Positions 1 through 7,725 of a stretch of 46,230 nt of DNA are shown here, piece by piece. The notes beneath the pieces were generated by a model, which saw only the letters and a program-made list of their open reading frames with translations, did no database searches and had not been told where the DNA came from. Source of the DNA: an uncultured Lachnospiraceae bacterium (GTDB lineage Bacteria > Bacillota > Clostridia > Lachnospirales > Lachnospiraceae); NCBI GenBank assembly GCA_944376125.1, contig CALWBQ010000028.1:1-46230 (forward strand). Direction: 5' to 3'. Position 1 is the first letter of the stretch; the number at the start of each line of letters is the position of its first letter. The translations under genes and the position numbers were made by a program.

Positions 1-253
1 TTTCGATGAGTTTAGCTAATTATAGCAGAAAACAGGAGATTCTGCTTAAAAATTTCCTGCAAAATCAGTAAAAAATAAAGTATGGTGGAATTTATCTCTG
101 CACTGGAATTTACTTTTTCAAGTTAGCCTTTCTTTTGCACAGGCTTGCTTGACACTGGATGCCCTATGTGGTACCCTTCATGGAGATGTCCGAAAGAATG
201 GGCGGCCTGACAGAAATGGACAGGCAGAAGAATGAAAAAGGCGGGAAATAAAG
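1..253. other. Leading intergenic region, no recognised gene
   Basis: No complete gene is recognisable. A short + strand frame of about 30 codons (ATG at 159, stop just before the HAD gene) has no recognisable homology and no good ribosome binding site. A TTGACA hexamer at 149-154 is followed after 17 bp by TACCCT (172-177), a poor -10, so this is only a weak candidate promoter for the downstream phosphatase genes. Confidence 0.4.
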
Positions 254-1036
254 ATGATGATTCTTGCAAGCGATTACGATGGAACCTTTCACACAGAAAA
301 GGGGCAGACTGCCAGAAATGTAGAGGCTGTAAAAAAGTGGAGGGCGGCCGGAAACCGCTTCGGGCTTGTTACTGGAAGATCCTTTGAGATGGCGGAAGCT
401 GCGGTGCAGGAGTATGAGATTCCTTTGGATTTTATGATCTGCACCAATGGTGCATCAATTTTCAGCGGAGACAGGACGCTGCTTGCCGGCTTTCCTATGG
501 AGAGGGGCGGGCTTGAGCATTTGATGAAACTCCCATCCATTCAGAATTCAGATCGCTGCTTTGTCCTGACGGGACAGGGAACCTTTTTCAGGCGCAGGCC
601 GGGAAAGCTGCTGGATCGAATCGGGATGCTGCGGGTGCAGTCAGTGGACGCAGAGGAGATTCCAGATCTGCAGCCAGTCTGGCAAATCAGCGCAGCCTGC
701 GGGGATCTGAGCCGGGCCACGGCCTGCGCAAGGGAAATCAATGATGCTTTTCCTGGGATGTACAGCGCTTATGACAATATTGACAGCGTCGATATTGTCG
801 CATTCGGAATGAATAAGAGCCATGGGATCAGCAGGTATCTTGATATATGCAGGGCAGGAGGAGAAGATCCGGAGCGGGTGCTGGTGATTGGAGACGGCGG
901 GAATGATGCTGCCATGATTCGGGATTTTGGCGGTTTTACCGTGACAAACGGCTGTCCTTCCGCAAAAGCGGCGGCAGCAGCAGTGTTCGAAAGCGTGGTG
1001 GAGCTGATTGGGATTGCATTAAAAGGAGGACTCTGA
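254..1036 (+). CDS. HAD-superfamily (Cof-type, IIB) hydrolase
   Basis: A probable cytosolic sugar-phosphate or nucleotide phosphatase of the Cof/YidA group. Visible motifs are the nucleophile motif DYDGTF (D7, D9), motif II Thr in LVTGRS (about residue 40), and motif IV GDGGND (about 213-218), which binds Mg. The 260-aa length fits this subfamily, whose cap lies between motifs II and III. Substrate cannot be told from sequence. The tandem ATG start follows a purine-rich GGCGGGAAATAAAG stretch, and either Met is possible. The stop overlaps the start of the next gene, a PHP phosphatase, by one base, suggesting co-translation. Confidence 0.88.
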   Translation: MMILASDYDGTFHTEKGQTARNVEAVKKWRAAGNRFGLVTGRSFEMAEAAVQEYEIPLDFMICTNGASIFSGDRTLLAGFPMERGGLEHLMKLPSIQNSDRCFVLTGQGTFFRRRPGKLLDRIGMLRVQSVDAEEIPDLQPVWQISAACGDLSRATACAREINDAFPGMYSAYDNIDSVDIVAFGMNKSHGISRYLDICRAGGEDPERVLVIGDGGNDAAMIRDFGGFTVTNGCPSAKAAAAAVFESVVELIGIALKGGL

Positions 1037-1866
1037 TGTTTGCAGACTACCATGTTCACACAGAATTCAGTGATGATTCCGTCTATCCGATGGAGGATGT
1101 GGTCCGTGATGCGGTTCAGATGGGAATGGATGAGATCTGCATAACGGATCACGTGGATTACGGTGTCAAGGTGGACTGGGATTCCGGGGCGGAGATCCGG
1201 TATCGGGATGGAGAACCTCTGGCTAATGCAGATTATCCGAGATATATGGCTAAGATCCGCCGGCTTCAGGGCAAATACGGCGATGCGATCACTATCAGGA
1301 CCGGAATGGAGTTTGGGGTGCAGACCCACACGATTCCAGAATTTGAAGCTCTCTTTTCCCGCTATCAATTTGACTTTATTATCCTCTCAATCCACCAGGT
1401 GGAGGACAAGGAATTCTGGACGCAGGATTTTCAGAGAGGGAGGACACAGAAGGAGTACAATGAGCGGTATTACCAGGAAATGCTGTCTGTGGTGAAAAAA
1501 TTTAAGAATTACAGTGTACTGGGCCATATGGATCTGCTCAAAAGGTACGATCTGGCCGGCAATTACCCGTTTGAGAGGGTGCGCCCGCTTGTGAAGGAGA
1601 TTCTGGAGACTGCCATAGCAGACGGAAAGGGAATCGAGATCAACACCTCCTCGCACAGATACGGGTTGGAGGGGACGATGCCTTCCGAGGAGATATTGAA
1701 GCTGTACCGCAGTCTTGGCGGAAAGATCATTACCATAGGAAGTGACAGCCACAGGCCGGAGGAGCTGGGCACTTTCGTAAATCAGGCGAAGGAGAATTTA
1801 AAAGAACTTGGCTTTGATTATTTTTGTACATTTGAAAATATGAAGCCGATCTTCCATGAATTGTAA
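1036..1866 (+). CDS. PHP-domain phosphatase (histidinol-phosphatase HisJ-like)
   Basis: PHP-family metal-dependent phosphoesterase of 276 aa. The metal-binding signatures are in family order: HVHTEFSDDS (H6, H8), ITDHVD (D38, H39), GMEFG, SIHQVE, GHMDL and the C-terminal GSDSHRPEELG. Length and motifs match HisK/HisJ-type histidinol-phosphatases, which dephosphorylate L-histidinol phosphate in histidine synthesis. No his genes are nearby, so the substrate is uncertain. AAAAGGAGGACTCTG precedes the ATG, a strong ribosome binding site. It is followed by a hairpin that mainly serves the convergent ribU gene. Confidence 0.85.
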   Translation: MFADYHVHTEFSDDSVYPMEDVVRDAVQMGMDEICITDHVDYGVKVDWDSGAEIRYRDGEPLANADYPRYMAKIRRLQGKYGDAITIRTGMEFGVQTHTIPEFEALFSRYQFDFIILSIHQVEDKEFWTQDFQRGRTQKEYNERYYQEMLSVVKKFKNYSVLGHMDLLKRYDLAGNYPFERVRPLVKEILETAIADGKGIEINTSSHRYGLEGTMPSEEILKLYRSLGGKIITIGSDSHRPEELGTFVNQAKENLKELGFDYFCTFENMKPIFHEL

Positions 1867-1881
1867 AATATTGCAGGAGAG

Positions 1882-1935
1882 AAAAAAAGAAAGGCGGAGC
1901 CGCTGGCTTGGAAGAATACCAGGACATCCGCCTTT
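1882..1935 (-). terminator. Intrinsic terminator of ribU
   Basis: AAAGGCGGA (1890-1898) pairs with TCCGCCTTT (1927-1935). A smaller CTGG/CCAG stem lies inside. Read on the minus strand, the stem is followed by a U-rich run (complement of the A-run at 1882-1889). It sits between the convergent PHP phosphatase and ribU genes and could also slow transcription from the plus strand. Confidence 0.75.
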
Positions 1936-1940
1936 GACGA

Positions 1941-2510
1941 TTATCTGTGAAGGAAATTGGAAATTCTCTTGTAGACCAGGAATGTGACAAGCCCGTTGAT
2001 GCCGGCCTTGATGACATTAAAGCCGACGATGAAAGCCATCAGATCCCACACCACAGCACGGCTGACGCCCATGAACAGAGGTGTGATAATCAAGTTGGCA
2101 CCCACCATGACGGCAGCCATGGCTGCCATGCCGCAGACAAGGCCGAGTGCTGCAGTCTTTTTGGTTTTGTGTCTATGGTAGATCGTGCCGGAGACAAGGA
2201 CCAATACGCCGGTCGCGATCACGTGCATCAGGATTCCGTACAGCCCGCTGCTGGCGCTCACGGTAAGTCCCTGAATGACGGAAGTTACGATAGTCAGCAG
2301 AAAACCGGCTGTCGTTCCGAAACAGAATGTTCCGATCAGAATCGGAATATCGGCCGGATCATATTCCAGGAATGACACTACTGGGAAAATGGGAAAACGG
2401 ACAAGGTAGACCATTGCAATGGAGATGGCTACCAGCATACTCATCTTTACCAGAACTTTCAAATTGTCTGCGCCTGCACTTGGGTTTTTGGTTGCGATTT
2501 CTTTTGACAT
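1941..2510 (-). CDS. ribU: ECF transporter S component, riboflavin-specific (RibU)
   Basis: Membrane substrate-binding subunit of an energy-coupling-factor importer, 189 aa with about five or six hydrophobic segments. The N-terminal half contains the conserved ECF-S pattern VRFPIFPVVSFLEYDPADIP, and the middle holds a glycine-rich run before a basic cytoplasmic loop (HRHKTKK, about residue 115). Riboflavin specificity is inferred mainly from the FMN riboswitch in its leader. The energising EcfA/EcfT subunits are not in the window and would be supplied in trans. AAGGAGGCAG precedes the ATG. Transcription is minus-strand and convergent with the PHP gene. Confidence 0.9.
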   Translation of the reverse strand: MSKEIATKNPSAGADNLKVLVKMSMLVAISIAMVYLVRFPIFPVVSFLEYDPADIPILIGTFCFGTTAGFLLTIVTSVIQGLTVSASSGLYGILMHVIATGVLVLVSGTIYHRHKTKKTAALGLVCGMAAMAAVMVGANLIITPLFMGVSRAVVWDLMAFIVGFNVIKAGINGLVTFLVYKRISNFLHR

Positions 2511-2560
2511 GTTTCTGCCTCCTTAAATAAATCATAATTTGGAAAATCTTACAGGAAAGC

Positions 2561-2586
2561 AAAAAAGCCTTGGAAAAAATTCCAAG
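2561..2586 (-). terminator. Riboswitch-controlled attenuator terminator upstream of ribU
   Basis: On the minus strand CTTGGAA (2580-2586) and TTCCAAG (2569-2575) form a 7-bp stem with a short T loop, followed by GC and six Ts (2561-2566). It lies between the FMN aptamer and ribU. This is the standard layout for ligand-dependent premature termination when FMN is abundant. Confidence 0.85.
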
Positions 2587-2615
2587 ACCAAAAAATACCT
2601 TAACGAACAGTATTT

Positions 2616-2766
2616 CGTTTCTTTCATCCGGACTGTACCGTTGGTATGGGAATCACACCCATTCTGCCATCGATGCTGACGCATACCAGGCTCGCGGACT
2701 TGTTGGAGCTAAACCACTTACCGCCAGTGAGGAATTTCACCTCGCCCTGAAACTGATTTTCCGAGA
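2616..2766 (-). promoter_or_regulatory. FMN riboswitch (RFN element)
   Basis: Read on the minus strand, the conserved blocks occur in order: the 5' strand ending in GGTGAAATTCCTCACTGGCGG, then AGTCCGCGAGCC, then GATTCC, then GGTACAGTCCGGATGAAAG. These are the hallmark RFN element sequences for flavin mononucleotide binding. A consensus promoter lies directly upstream and a terminator hairpin directly downstream, so ribU expression should fall when FMN is high. Confidence 0.96.
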
Positions 2767-2769
2767 CTT

Positions 2770-2798
2770 ATGATACCACCGCTTCAGCAGGAAGTCAA
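2770..2798 (-). promoter_or_regulatory. Sigma-A promoter of the ribU transcript
   Basis: Minus-strand TTGACT (2793-2798), a 17-bp spacer and TATCAT (2770-2775). Transcription would begin a few bases before the FMN aptamer. Confidence 0.75.
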
Positions 2799-2905
2799 TA
2801 GATCATCCATGGTTTGCTGTGATTTTACTAAAATTTTTCCGGGCTGTGAATCTGCGCAGGGCAATACAGGAAAAAAATTTTTTGCAGACTGTAAAGAAAA
2901 AATAC

Positions 2906-2934
2906 TTGACAATATGCGCCCTATCATGTATGAT
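2906..2934 (+). promoter_or_regulatory. Sigma-A promoter of the ylxM-ffh operon
   Basis: TTGACA (2906-2911), exactly 17 bp, TATGAT (2929-2934). Predicted initiation near 2940-2941 leaves only about 10 nt before the ylxM ATG, so the AGGTGA ribosome binding site (2940-2945) would be at the extreme 5' end of the mRNA. Confidence 0.85.
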
Positions 2935-2950
2935 AACACAGGTGATTGAG

Positions 2951-3292
2951 ATGGAAAAAATTGTCCAGCAGGGACTGCTTTATGATTTTTATGGTGAACT
3001 GCTTACGAAACATCAGCAGCAGATTTACGAGGATGTAGTCATCAACGATATGTCCCTGAGTGAGATCGCCCAGGAGCAGGGAATCAGCAGGCAGGGAGTT
3101 CACGACCTGGTGAGGCGCTGCGACAAGATTCTCTCCGGATATGAAGAAAAACTCCACCTGGTAGAAAAGTTTCAGAAGACGAAGCGGCTGGTGGCGGAGA
3201 TTGAGGCTCTGACAGCTCAGTATCAGGAGACAAGAGATGGAAGCCTGGTAGAGCAGATCGGACAGATTTCCAGGGAGATTGCAGAGATTTAG
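2951..3292 (+). CDS. ylxM: YlxM-family DNA-binding protein
   Basis: A 113-aa helix-turn-helix protein related to sigma-70 region 4. The HTH is visible in DMSLSEIAQEQGISRQGVHD (about residues 33-52), followed by a C-terminal helical, probably coiled-coil tail. YlxM is found next to ffh in Firmicutes and is thought to work with the signal recognition particle. I chose ATG 2951, not upstream in-frame codons, because the promoter -35 and -10 elements lie inside that extension and AGGTGA sits just before 2951. It is 11 bp upstream of ffh. The ftsY gene often found beside it is not adjacent here. Confidence 0.9.
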   Translation: MEKIVQQGLLYDFYGELLTKHQQQIYEDVVINDMSLSEIAQEQGISRQGVHDLVRRCDKILSGYEEKLHLVEKFQKTKRLVAEIEALTAQYQETRDGSLVEQIGQISREIAEI

Positions 3293-3303
3293 GAGGACAT
3301 TTC

Positions 3304-4683
3304 ATGGCCTTTGAGAGTTTATCCGATAAACTTCAGAATATATTTAAAAATCTTCGAGGCAAGGGCCGCCTGTCTGAGGCAGATGTAAAGGCCGCCCTGA
3401 AGGAAGTCAAGATGGCCCTTCTGGAAGCGGATGTCAGCTTTAAGGTGGTCAAACAGTTTGTCAAGTCTGTGGAAGAGCGGGCAGTGGGCGAAGATGTCCT
3501 TGGAAGCCTGACCCCAGGCCAGATGGTGGTTAAGATTGTCAATGAGGAACTGATCCGCCTGATGGGTTCGGAGACCACAGAGATTGCGCTGAAGCCGGCG
3601 GGAGAAATTACAGTTCTGATGATGGTAGGTCTTCAGGGAGCAGGCAAGACAACGACTGCAGCTAAGATCGCCGGGAAACTGAAGGCAAAAGGCAGAAGGC
3701 CGCTCCTGGCAGCCTGTGATGTTTACCGTCCTGCTGCTATCCAGCAGCTCCAGATCAATGGGGAGAAGCAGGGAATACCGGTCTTTTCCATGGGCGATAA
3801 GCAAAAGCCGGCCAACATTGCAAAGGCAGCGGTGGAACATGCGGCAAAAAATAATCTGAATGTGGTGATTTTGGACACTGCCGGCCGTCTTCACATCGAC
3901 GAAGATATGATGAACGAGTTGGTGGAGATCAAAGAGCAGGTGGATGTCAGCCAGACAATTCTGGTGGTAGATGCCATGACCGGCCAGGACGCAGTCAATG
4001 TGGCAGGCACTTTCAATGACAAGATTGGAATTGATGGTGTTATCCTCACCAAGCTGGATGGTGACACCCGGGGCGGTGCCGCTCTTTCGATTCGTTCCGT
4101 AACTGGAAAGCCGATCCTTTACATCGGCATGGGCGAAAAACTGTCAGATTTGGAACAGTTTTACCCGGAGCGCATGGCTTCCAGAATACTGGGCATGGGC
4201 GACATTCTTTCCCTGATTGAAAAAGCAGAAGCGGAGATGGATCAGGAGAAGGCGAAGGAACTGAGCCAGAAGCTGAAAAAAGCCGAATTTGACTACAACG
4301 ATTTCCTGGATCAGATGAATCAGATTAAAAAGATGGGCGGCATGGCCAGTATTATGAGCATGATGCCCGGCATGGGAAATCTCGGCAGCATTGACATGGA
4401 TGCCAACGAGAAGAACCTGAAGCGGATTGAGGCGATCATCCTCTCCATGACCAAGGAGGAAAGAGCAAATCCTTCCCTGATGAACGTTCCGAGAAAAAAG
4501 CGGATCGCTAAAGGGGCTGGCGTTGATTTGAATGAAGTGAATCGCCTGTGCAAACAGTTTGAACAGATGAAAAAAATGATGAAGCAGCTTCCCGGAATGA
4601 TGGGAGGAGGCAAGCGCCGCGGCGGCCTGGGAGCTTTGGGCGGCCTGATGGGTGGGAAGGGCAGGCTGAAGCTGCCTTTCTGA
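3304..4683 (+). CDS. ffh: Signal recognition particle GTPase Ffh
   Basis: The SRP54 homologue, which with 4.5S/6S-type SRP RNA targets nascent membrane and secreted proteins to FtsY. The N-domain four-helix bundle covers about residues 1-85. The G domain follows with GLQGAGKTT (109-117), DTAGRLHID, and TKLDGDTRGG. The C-terminal M domain is methionine-rich (MMPGMGNLG, EQMKKMMKQLPGMMGGG) and contains the RNA-binding segment with the NVPRKKRIAKGAG pattern. At 459 aa it is full length. The ribosome binding site is TAGGAGGACATTTC before ATG 3304. It is the second gene of the operon driven from 2906. Confidence 0.98.
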   Translation: MAFESLSDKLQNIFKNLRGKGRLSEADVKAALKEVKMALLEADVSFKVVKQFVKSVEERAVGEDVLGSLTPGQMVVKIVNEELIRLMGSETTEIALKPAGEITVLMMVGLQGAGKTTTAAKIAGKLKAKGRRPLLAACDVYRPAAIQQLQINGEKQGIPVFSMGDKQKPANIAKAAVEHAAKNNLNVVILDTAGRLHIDEDMMNELVEIKEQVDVSQTILVVDAMTGQDAVNVAGTFNDKIGIDGVILTKLDGDTRGGAALSIRSVTGKPILYIGMGEKLSDLEQFYPERMASRILGMGDILSLIEKAEAEMDQEKAKELSQKLKKAEFDYNDFLDQMNQIKKMGGMASIMSMMPGMGNLGSIDMDANEKNLKRIEAIILSMTKEERANPSLMNVPRKKRIAKGAGVDLNEVNRLCKQFEQMKKMMKQLPGMMGGGKRRGGLGALGGLMGGKGRLKLPF

Positions 4684-4753
4684 GAATAACATGCGTTAGC
4701 AAAGCAGAATATCTGCGTTGTCTATAAACAGTATGATCAAGGAGGTGAAACAA

Positions 4754-4996
4754 ATGGCAGTAAAGATGAGACTGAGAAGAATGGGCCAGAAGAAGGCTCC
4801 TTTCTATAGAGTAGTTGTTGCAGATTCCAGAGCACCGAGAGATGGCAGATTCATCGAAGAGGTTGGATACTATGATCCCAACGTGGATCCGAGTGTGATC
4901 AAGTTCGATGAGGAAGCTGCGAAGAAGTGGTTGGCAACAGGCGCTCAGCCCACCGAAACCGTAAGCAAACTTCTGAAAATCGCTGGCATCCAATAA
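4754..4996 (+). CDS. rpsP: 30S ribosomal protein S16
   Basis: An 80-aa S16 starting [19 protein letters not shown], with the family signature [21 protein letters not shown]. It binds 16S rRNA during 30S assembly. The start at 4754 is fixed by a perfect AAGGAGGTGA (4739-4748), and an in-frame upstream extension from 4718 is rejected. It follows ffh by 70 bp, in the classical Firmicute order. Confidence 0.98.
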   Translation: MAVKMRLRRMGQKKAPFYRVVVADSRAPRDGRFIEEVGYYDPNVDPSVIKFDEEAAKKWLATGAQPTETVSKLLKIAGIQ

Positions 4997-5013
4997 CTTG
5001 AGAGGTGTGCGCT

Positions 5014-5241
5014 ATGAAAGAACTGGTAGAAGTGATTGCAAAAGCACTGGTTGACAATCCGGATGAAGTTGTTGTGACGGAATCCGAAAAGGGCAATGAC
5101 CTGTTGATCGAGCTGAAGGTAGCCCCCTCCGACATGGGAAAAGTGATCGGAAAACAGGGGAGGATCGCCAAGGCTATCCGCTCTGTGGTAAAGGCGGCTG
5201 CTTCCAAGGAAGACAGAAAAGTGATTGTAGAAATTCAGTGA
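5014..5241 (+). CDS. khpA: KH-domain RNA-binding protein KhpA (YlqC)
   Basis: A 75-aa single KH domain with the GKVIGKQGRIAKAIR variant of the GXXG loop (about residues 36-50). KhpA typically partners KhpB/Jag and influences cell division and small-RNA biology in Gram-positive bacteria. ATG 5014 is preferred over GTG 5005 because AGAGGTG (5001-5007) is correctly spaced from 5014. It lies 17 bp after rpsP. A strong hairpin with a T run follows immediately, before rimM. Confidence 0.94.
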   Translation: MKELVEVIAKALVDNPDEVVVTESEKGNDLLIELKVAPSDMGKVIGKQGRIAKAIRSVVKAAASKEDRKVIVEIQ

Positions 5242-5247
5242 CATGAT

Positions 5248-5274
5248 GGGGGTTGGATGACAGCCCCCGTTTTT
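5248..5274 (+). terminator. Stem-loop with T run between khpA and rimM
   Basis: GGGGGTTG (5248-5255) pairs with CAGCCCCC (5261-5268), with one G-U pair and a 5-nt loop, followed by GTTTTTG. The geometry is that of an intrinsic terminator inside an otherwise continuous operon, so it may partially separate rpsP-khpA from rimM-trmD expression. No obvious new promoter follows. Confidence 0.6.
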
Positions 5275-5345
5275 GTGTCACGGGAAGCCGGAGGGGAGAC
5301 AGTCCCGTTTGGCTGACAGGATTGGAAAGGAAAGGAAAAGCCAGT

Positions 5346-5858
5346 ATGGAAACAATGCTGCGCGTAGGCGTGATCAGTTCCACCCACGGAGTCAGGGGAG
5401 AAGTCAAAGTCTACCCGACAACGGACGATCCGGAGCGCTTTCTGGATCTGGAGGAAGTGATCTTGGATGCCGGGAGAGAAGAGATCCCTCTGAAGATCGA
5501 GCGTGTAAAGTTTTTTAAAAATATGGTGATCCTGAAATTTGAAGGGTATGACAATATCAATGACATCGAAAAATATAAAGGCAGAGATCTCTATATTACC
5601 AGGGACCAGGCTGTGGAGCTTGAGGAGGACGAGTACTTTATCGCGGATTTGATCGGGATGTCTGTCCTGACCGAGGAGGGAGAACCCCTGGGAATTTTGG
5701 CAGATGTGATGCCGACAGGAGCCAATGATGTGTATGTGGTTCGCCGGGAGGACGGAAAGGAACTGCTGATTCCTGCCGTCAAAGAGTGTATTTTAGATGT
5801 GGATGTGGAAAATCAGATGATGAAGATCCATGTCATGGATGGCCTGCTGGATTTATAA
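5346..5858 (+). CDS. rimM: Ribosome maturation factor RimM (16S rRNA processing)
   Basis: A 170-aa RimM with the N-terminal beta-barrel motif VGVISSTHGVRGEVKVYP and C-terminal PRC-barrel segment ending KELLIPAVKECILDVD. It binds S19 and the 30S head during assembly. The start at 5346 places Met directly before the conserved domain. Upstream in-frame codons from 5253 translate the khpA-rimM stem-loop and are rejected. The ribosome binding site is only a purine-rich GGAAAGGAAA stretch, weaker than in neighbouring genes. It is separated from trmD by 14 bp. Confidence 0.95.
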   Translation: METMLRVGVISSTHGVRGEVKVYPTTDDPERFLDLEEVILDAGREEIPLKIERVKFFKNMVILKFEGYDNINDIEKYKGRDLYITRDQAVELEEDEYFIADLIGMSVLTEEGEPLGILADVMPTGANDVYVVRREDGKELLIPAVKECILDVDVENQMMKIHVMDGLLDL

Positions 5859-5872
5859 TTAAGGAGAGAACC

Positions 5873-6619
5873 ATGAATTTTCATATTATGACTCTGTTTC
5901 CGGAGATGGTGATGAACGGTCTGTCCACCAGTATTACGGGCCGTGCCATGGAAAGAGGGCTGATTACAGTGGAGGCCGTCAATATCCGGGATTATGCGGA
6001 AAATAAACACAATACAGTGGATGATTACCCCTACGGCGGAGGAGCCGGGATGGTGATGCAGGCCCCTCCGGTCTGGCGCTGCTATCAGGCAGTAGCGTCC
6101 CGCCTGGAGAAGCGCCCCAGAGTAATCTATATGACGCCCCAGGGGAAAGTGTTCAGCCAAAAGATTGCTCAGGAGCTGGCCCAGGAGGAGGAGCTGGTAT
6201 TTCTCTGCGGCCATTATGAGGGCATTGATGAGAGGGCGCTTGAGATGATCTGTACAGACCATCTGTCTATCGGGGATTACGTCCTGACAGGAGGCGAGCT
6301 CCCGGCTATGGTAATGATCGACTGCATTTCCCGTCTGGTCCCGGGAGTGCTGAACAATGAGACGTCGGCTGATGTGGAATCGTTTCACGACAATCTTCTG
6401 GAATATCCCCAGTATACCCGGCCGGAGGAATTTATGGGCAAAAAGGTGCCAGAAGTTCTTCTGTCCGGCCATCATAAAAATATAGAAGAGTGGCGGAGAA
6501 AACAGTCTATCAGGCGCACTCTGGAGCGGCGGCCTGATCTGCTGGCAGACGCCAGCCTTACGGATAAAGAGAAAAAATATTTAGAGGAATTGCTTGCAAT
6601 TTCAGAGCCTTTGTGCTAA
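5873..6619 (+). CDS. trmD: tRNA (guanine-N1)-methyltransferase TrmD
   Basis: A 248-aa SPOUT-class enzyme that makes m1G37 in tRNAs using SAM, preventing frameshifts. It starts [12 protein letters not shown], and conserved regions include [33 protein letters not shown] and the trefoil-knot segment [22 protein letters not shown] (5861-5868) supports ATG 5873; an in-frame upstream extension overlapping rimM is rejected. Its last codons contain a candidate promoter for rplS. Confidence 0.97.
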   Translation: MNFHIMTLFPEMVMNGLSTSITGRAMERGLITVEAVNIRDYAENKHNTVDDYPYGGGAGMVMQAPPVWRCYQAVASRLEKRPRVIYMTPQGKVFSQKIAQELAQEEELVFLCGHYEGIDERALEMICTDHLSIGDYVLTGGELPAMVMIDCISRLVPGVLNNETSADVESFHDNLLEYPQYTRPEEFMGKKVPEVLLSGHHKNIEEWRRKQSIRRTLERRPDLLADASLTDKEKKYLEELLAISEPLC

Positions 6620-6622
6620 ACT
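6594..6622 (+). promoter_or_regulatory. Candidate internal promoter for rplS
   Basis: TTGCAA (6594-6599), 17 bp, TAAACT (6617-6622), overlapping the end of trmD. It would give rplS an own transcript with a leader of about 80 nt. In that leader a TTAAG near 6639 could pair with CTTAA at 6691-6695 next to the ribosome binding site, compatible with but not proof of an L19-type autoregulatory leader. Confidence 0.4.
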
Positions 6623-6708
6623 ACTATAGCTGTGATTTAAGAAGAGATGGTCCTCTGTTACGGATTGGCGTATTAAGAACATCCAATAAACTTAAGGAGG
6701 TTCACACG

Positions 6709-7056
6709 ATGAACGATATTATCAAGAATATTGAAGCAGAGCAGTTAAAGGAAACTGTACCGGAGTTCCGCGTTGGCGATACCGTTAAGGTATACAACAA
6801 GATCAAAGAGGGAAACCGTGAGAGAATCCAGATTTTCGAAGGCACCGTGATCAAGAGACAGAACGGCGGCGCAAGAGAGACCTTTACTGTAAGAAAGAAT
6901 TCCAACGGAATCGGCGTAGAGAAGACTTGGCCCTTACATTCTCCTTCCGTAGCAAATGTCGAGGTAGTGAGAAGAGGTAAGGTAAGAAGAGCAAAATTGT
7001 ATTATCTGCGTGACCGTGTAGGTAAGGCCGCTAAGGTAAAAGAACTGGTAAAATAA
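6709..7056 (+). CDS. rplS: 50S ribosomal protein L19
   Basis: A 115-aa L19 located at the 30S-50S interface. It contains the conserved blocks [29 protein letters not shown], and [20 protein letters not shown], ending in [20 protein letters not shown] (6694-6701) fixes ATG 6709; a longer in-frame reading from within trmD is rejected. It is the last gene before a strong terminator. Confidence 0.98.
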   Translation: MNDIIKNIEAEQLKETVPEFRVGDTVKVYNKIKEGNRERIQIFEGTVIKRQNGGARETFTVRKNSNGIGVEKTWPLHSPSVANVEVVRRGKVRRAKLYYLRDRVGKAAKVKELVK

Positions 7057-7069
7057 TTCTTGAGGACAG

Positions 7070-7098
7070 AAAAGGGACAATGAAAATTGTCCCTTTTT
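7070..7098 (+). terminator. Intrinsic terminator after rplS
   Basis: AAAGGGACAAT (7071-7081), GAAA tetraloop, ATTGTCCCTTT (7086-7096), then a T-rich tail. The 11-bp stem ends the ylxM-rplS unit. The right arm also carries the possible -35 of the lepB promoter. Confidence 0.92.
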
Positions 7099-7115
7099 AT
7101 TCTCGCGAATAATAT
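7087..7115 (+). promoter_or_regulatory. Candidate promoter for the lepB-rbgA operon
   Basis: TTGTCC (7087-7092), 17 bp, TAATAT (7110-7115). The -35 lies in the right arm of the rplS terminator. This is the only plausible sigma-A site between the terminator and lepB. Confidence 0.4.
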
Positions 7116-7159
7116 TACGCCTCAGGAAGATAGAAAAAGGATAGATTTGAGGGAAAGCT

Positions 7160-7702
7160 GTGGAATTTTATATCAATGAAGAACCTGGTATTCTCCGCCG
7201 AGTTGTCACTTGGATCACAGATATCATTGTTGTGATCGCCATAGCATGTTTTACCGTTTACGGTTTTGGGACCCAGATCCCTGTCAGCGGCAGCTCCATG
7301 CAGCCCCTTCTAAATGACAGAGATGTTGTTCTGATGAACCGGCTGGTTTACGATTTTTCGGCTCCTGAACGGGGGGACATTGTAGTATTCCAGAGAGAGG
7401 ACCAGAAGCTGAACATCAAGCGAGTTATCGGACTTCCTGGAGAGACGGTTCAGATTCGAAATGGTCAGGTTTATATTGATGGAGAGGTTCTGCCGAAAGA
7501 AAATTCTTCTTTTGTGGCTTCTGCCGGATTGGCAGAAAACCCGGTTCTGCTGGGAGAAGACGAATACTTTTTGCTGGGTGATAATCGGGACAGCAGCGAA
7601 GACAGCCGTTTCGCCAATGTAGGGAATGTGAAAAAGGACCAGATTATTGGAAAGGTCTGGCTGAAGATTGCCCCCCTCCTGGAGATCGGCCTGATTCAAT
7701 GA
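7160..7702 (+). CDS. lepB: Signal peptidase I (first copy)
   Basis: Type I signal peptidase of 180 aa that cleaves secreted-protein signal peptides on the outer face of the membrane. There is one N-terminal membrane segment (about residues 17-36). The catalytic Ser is in SGSSMQP (S46), the catalytic Lys in NIKRVIGLPGE (K87), and the C-terminal box is GDNRDSSEDSR. It starts at GTG 7160 after a GAGGGA ribosome binding site. A second signal peptidase gene lies just downstream of rbgA, so the two copies flank a ribosome-assembly GTPase. Confidence 0.95.
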   Translation: MEFYINEEPGILRRVVTWITDIIVVIAIACFTVYGFGTQIPVSGSSMQPLLNDRDVVLMNRLVYDFSAPERGDIVVFQREDQKLNIKRVIGLPGETVQIRNGQVYIDGEVLPKENSSFVASAGLAENPVLLGEDEYFLLGDNRDSSEDSRFANVGNVKKDQIIGKVWLKIAPLLEIGLIQ

Positions 7703-7725
7703 GGCGATAGAGACAGAGGAAATGT

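Noticed and set aside
769..1368. Open minus-strand frame of about 200 codons across the HAD and PHP genes
   Set aside because: It is fully antisense to two genes with clear catalytic motifs, has no ribosome site and no recognisable domain.
2570..2773. Plus-strand frame opposite the ribU leader
   Set aside because: The sequence is the complement of the FMN riboswitch and terminator, which explains its conservation better than a protein.
2819..2950. N-terminal extension of YlxM
   Set aside because: It would cover the operon promoter (2906-2934) and lacks a ribosome site, while ATG 2951 has AGGTGA.
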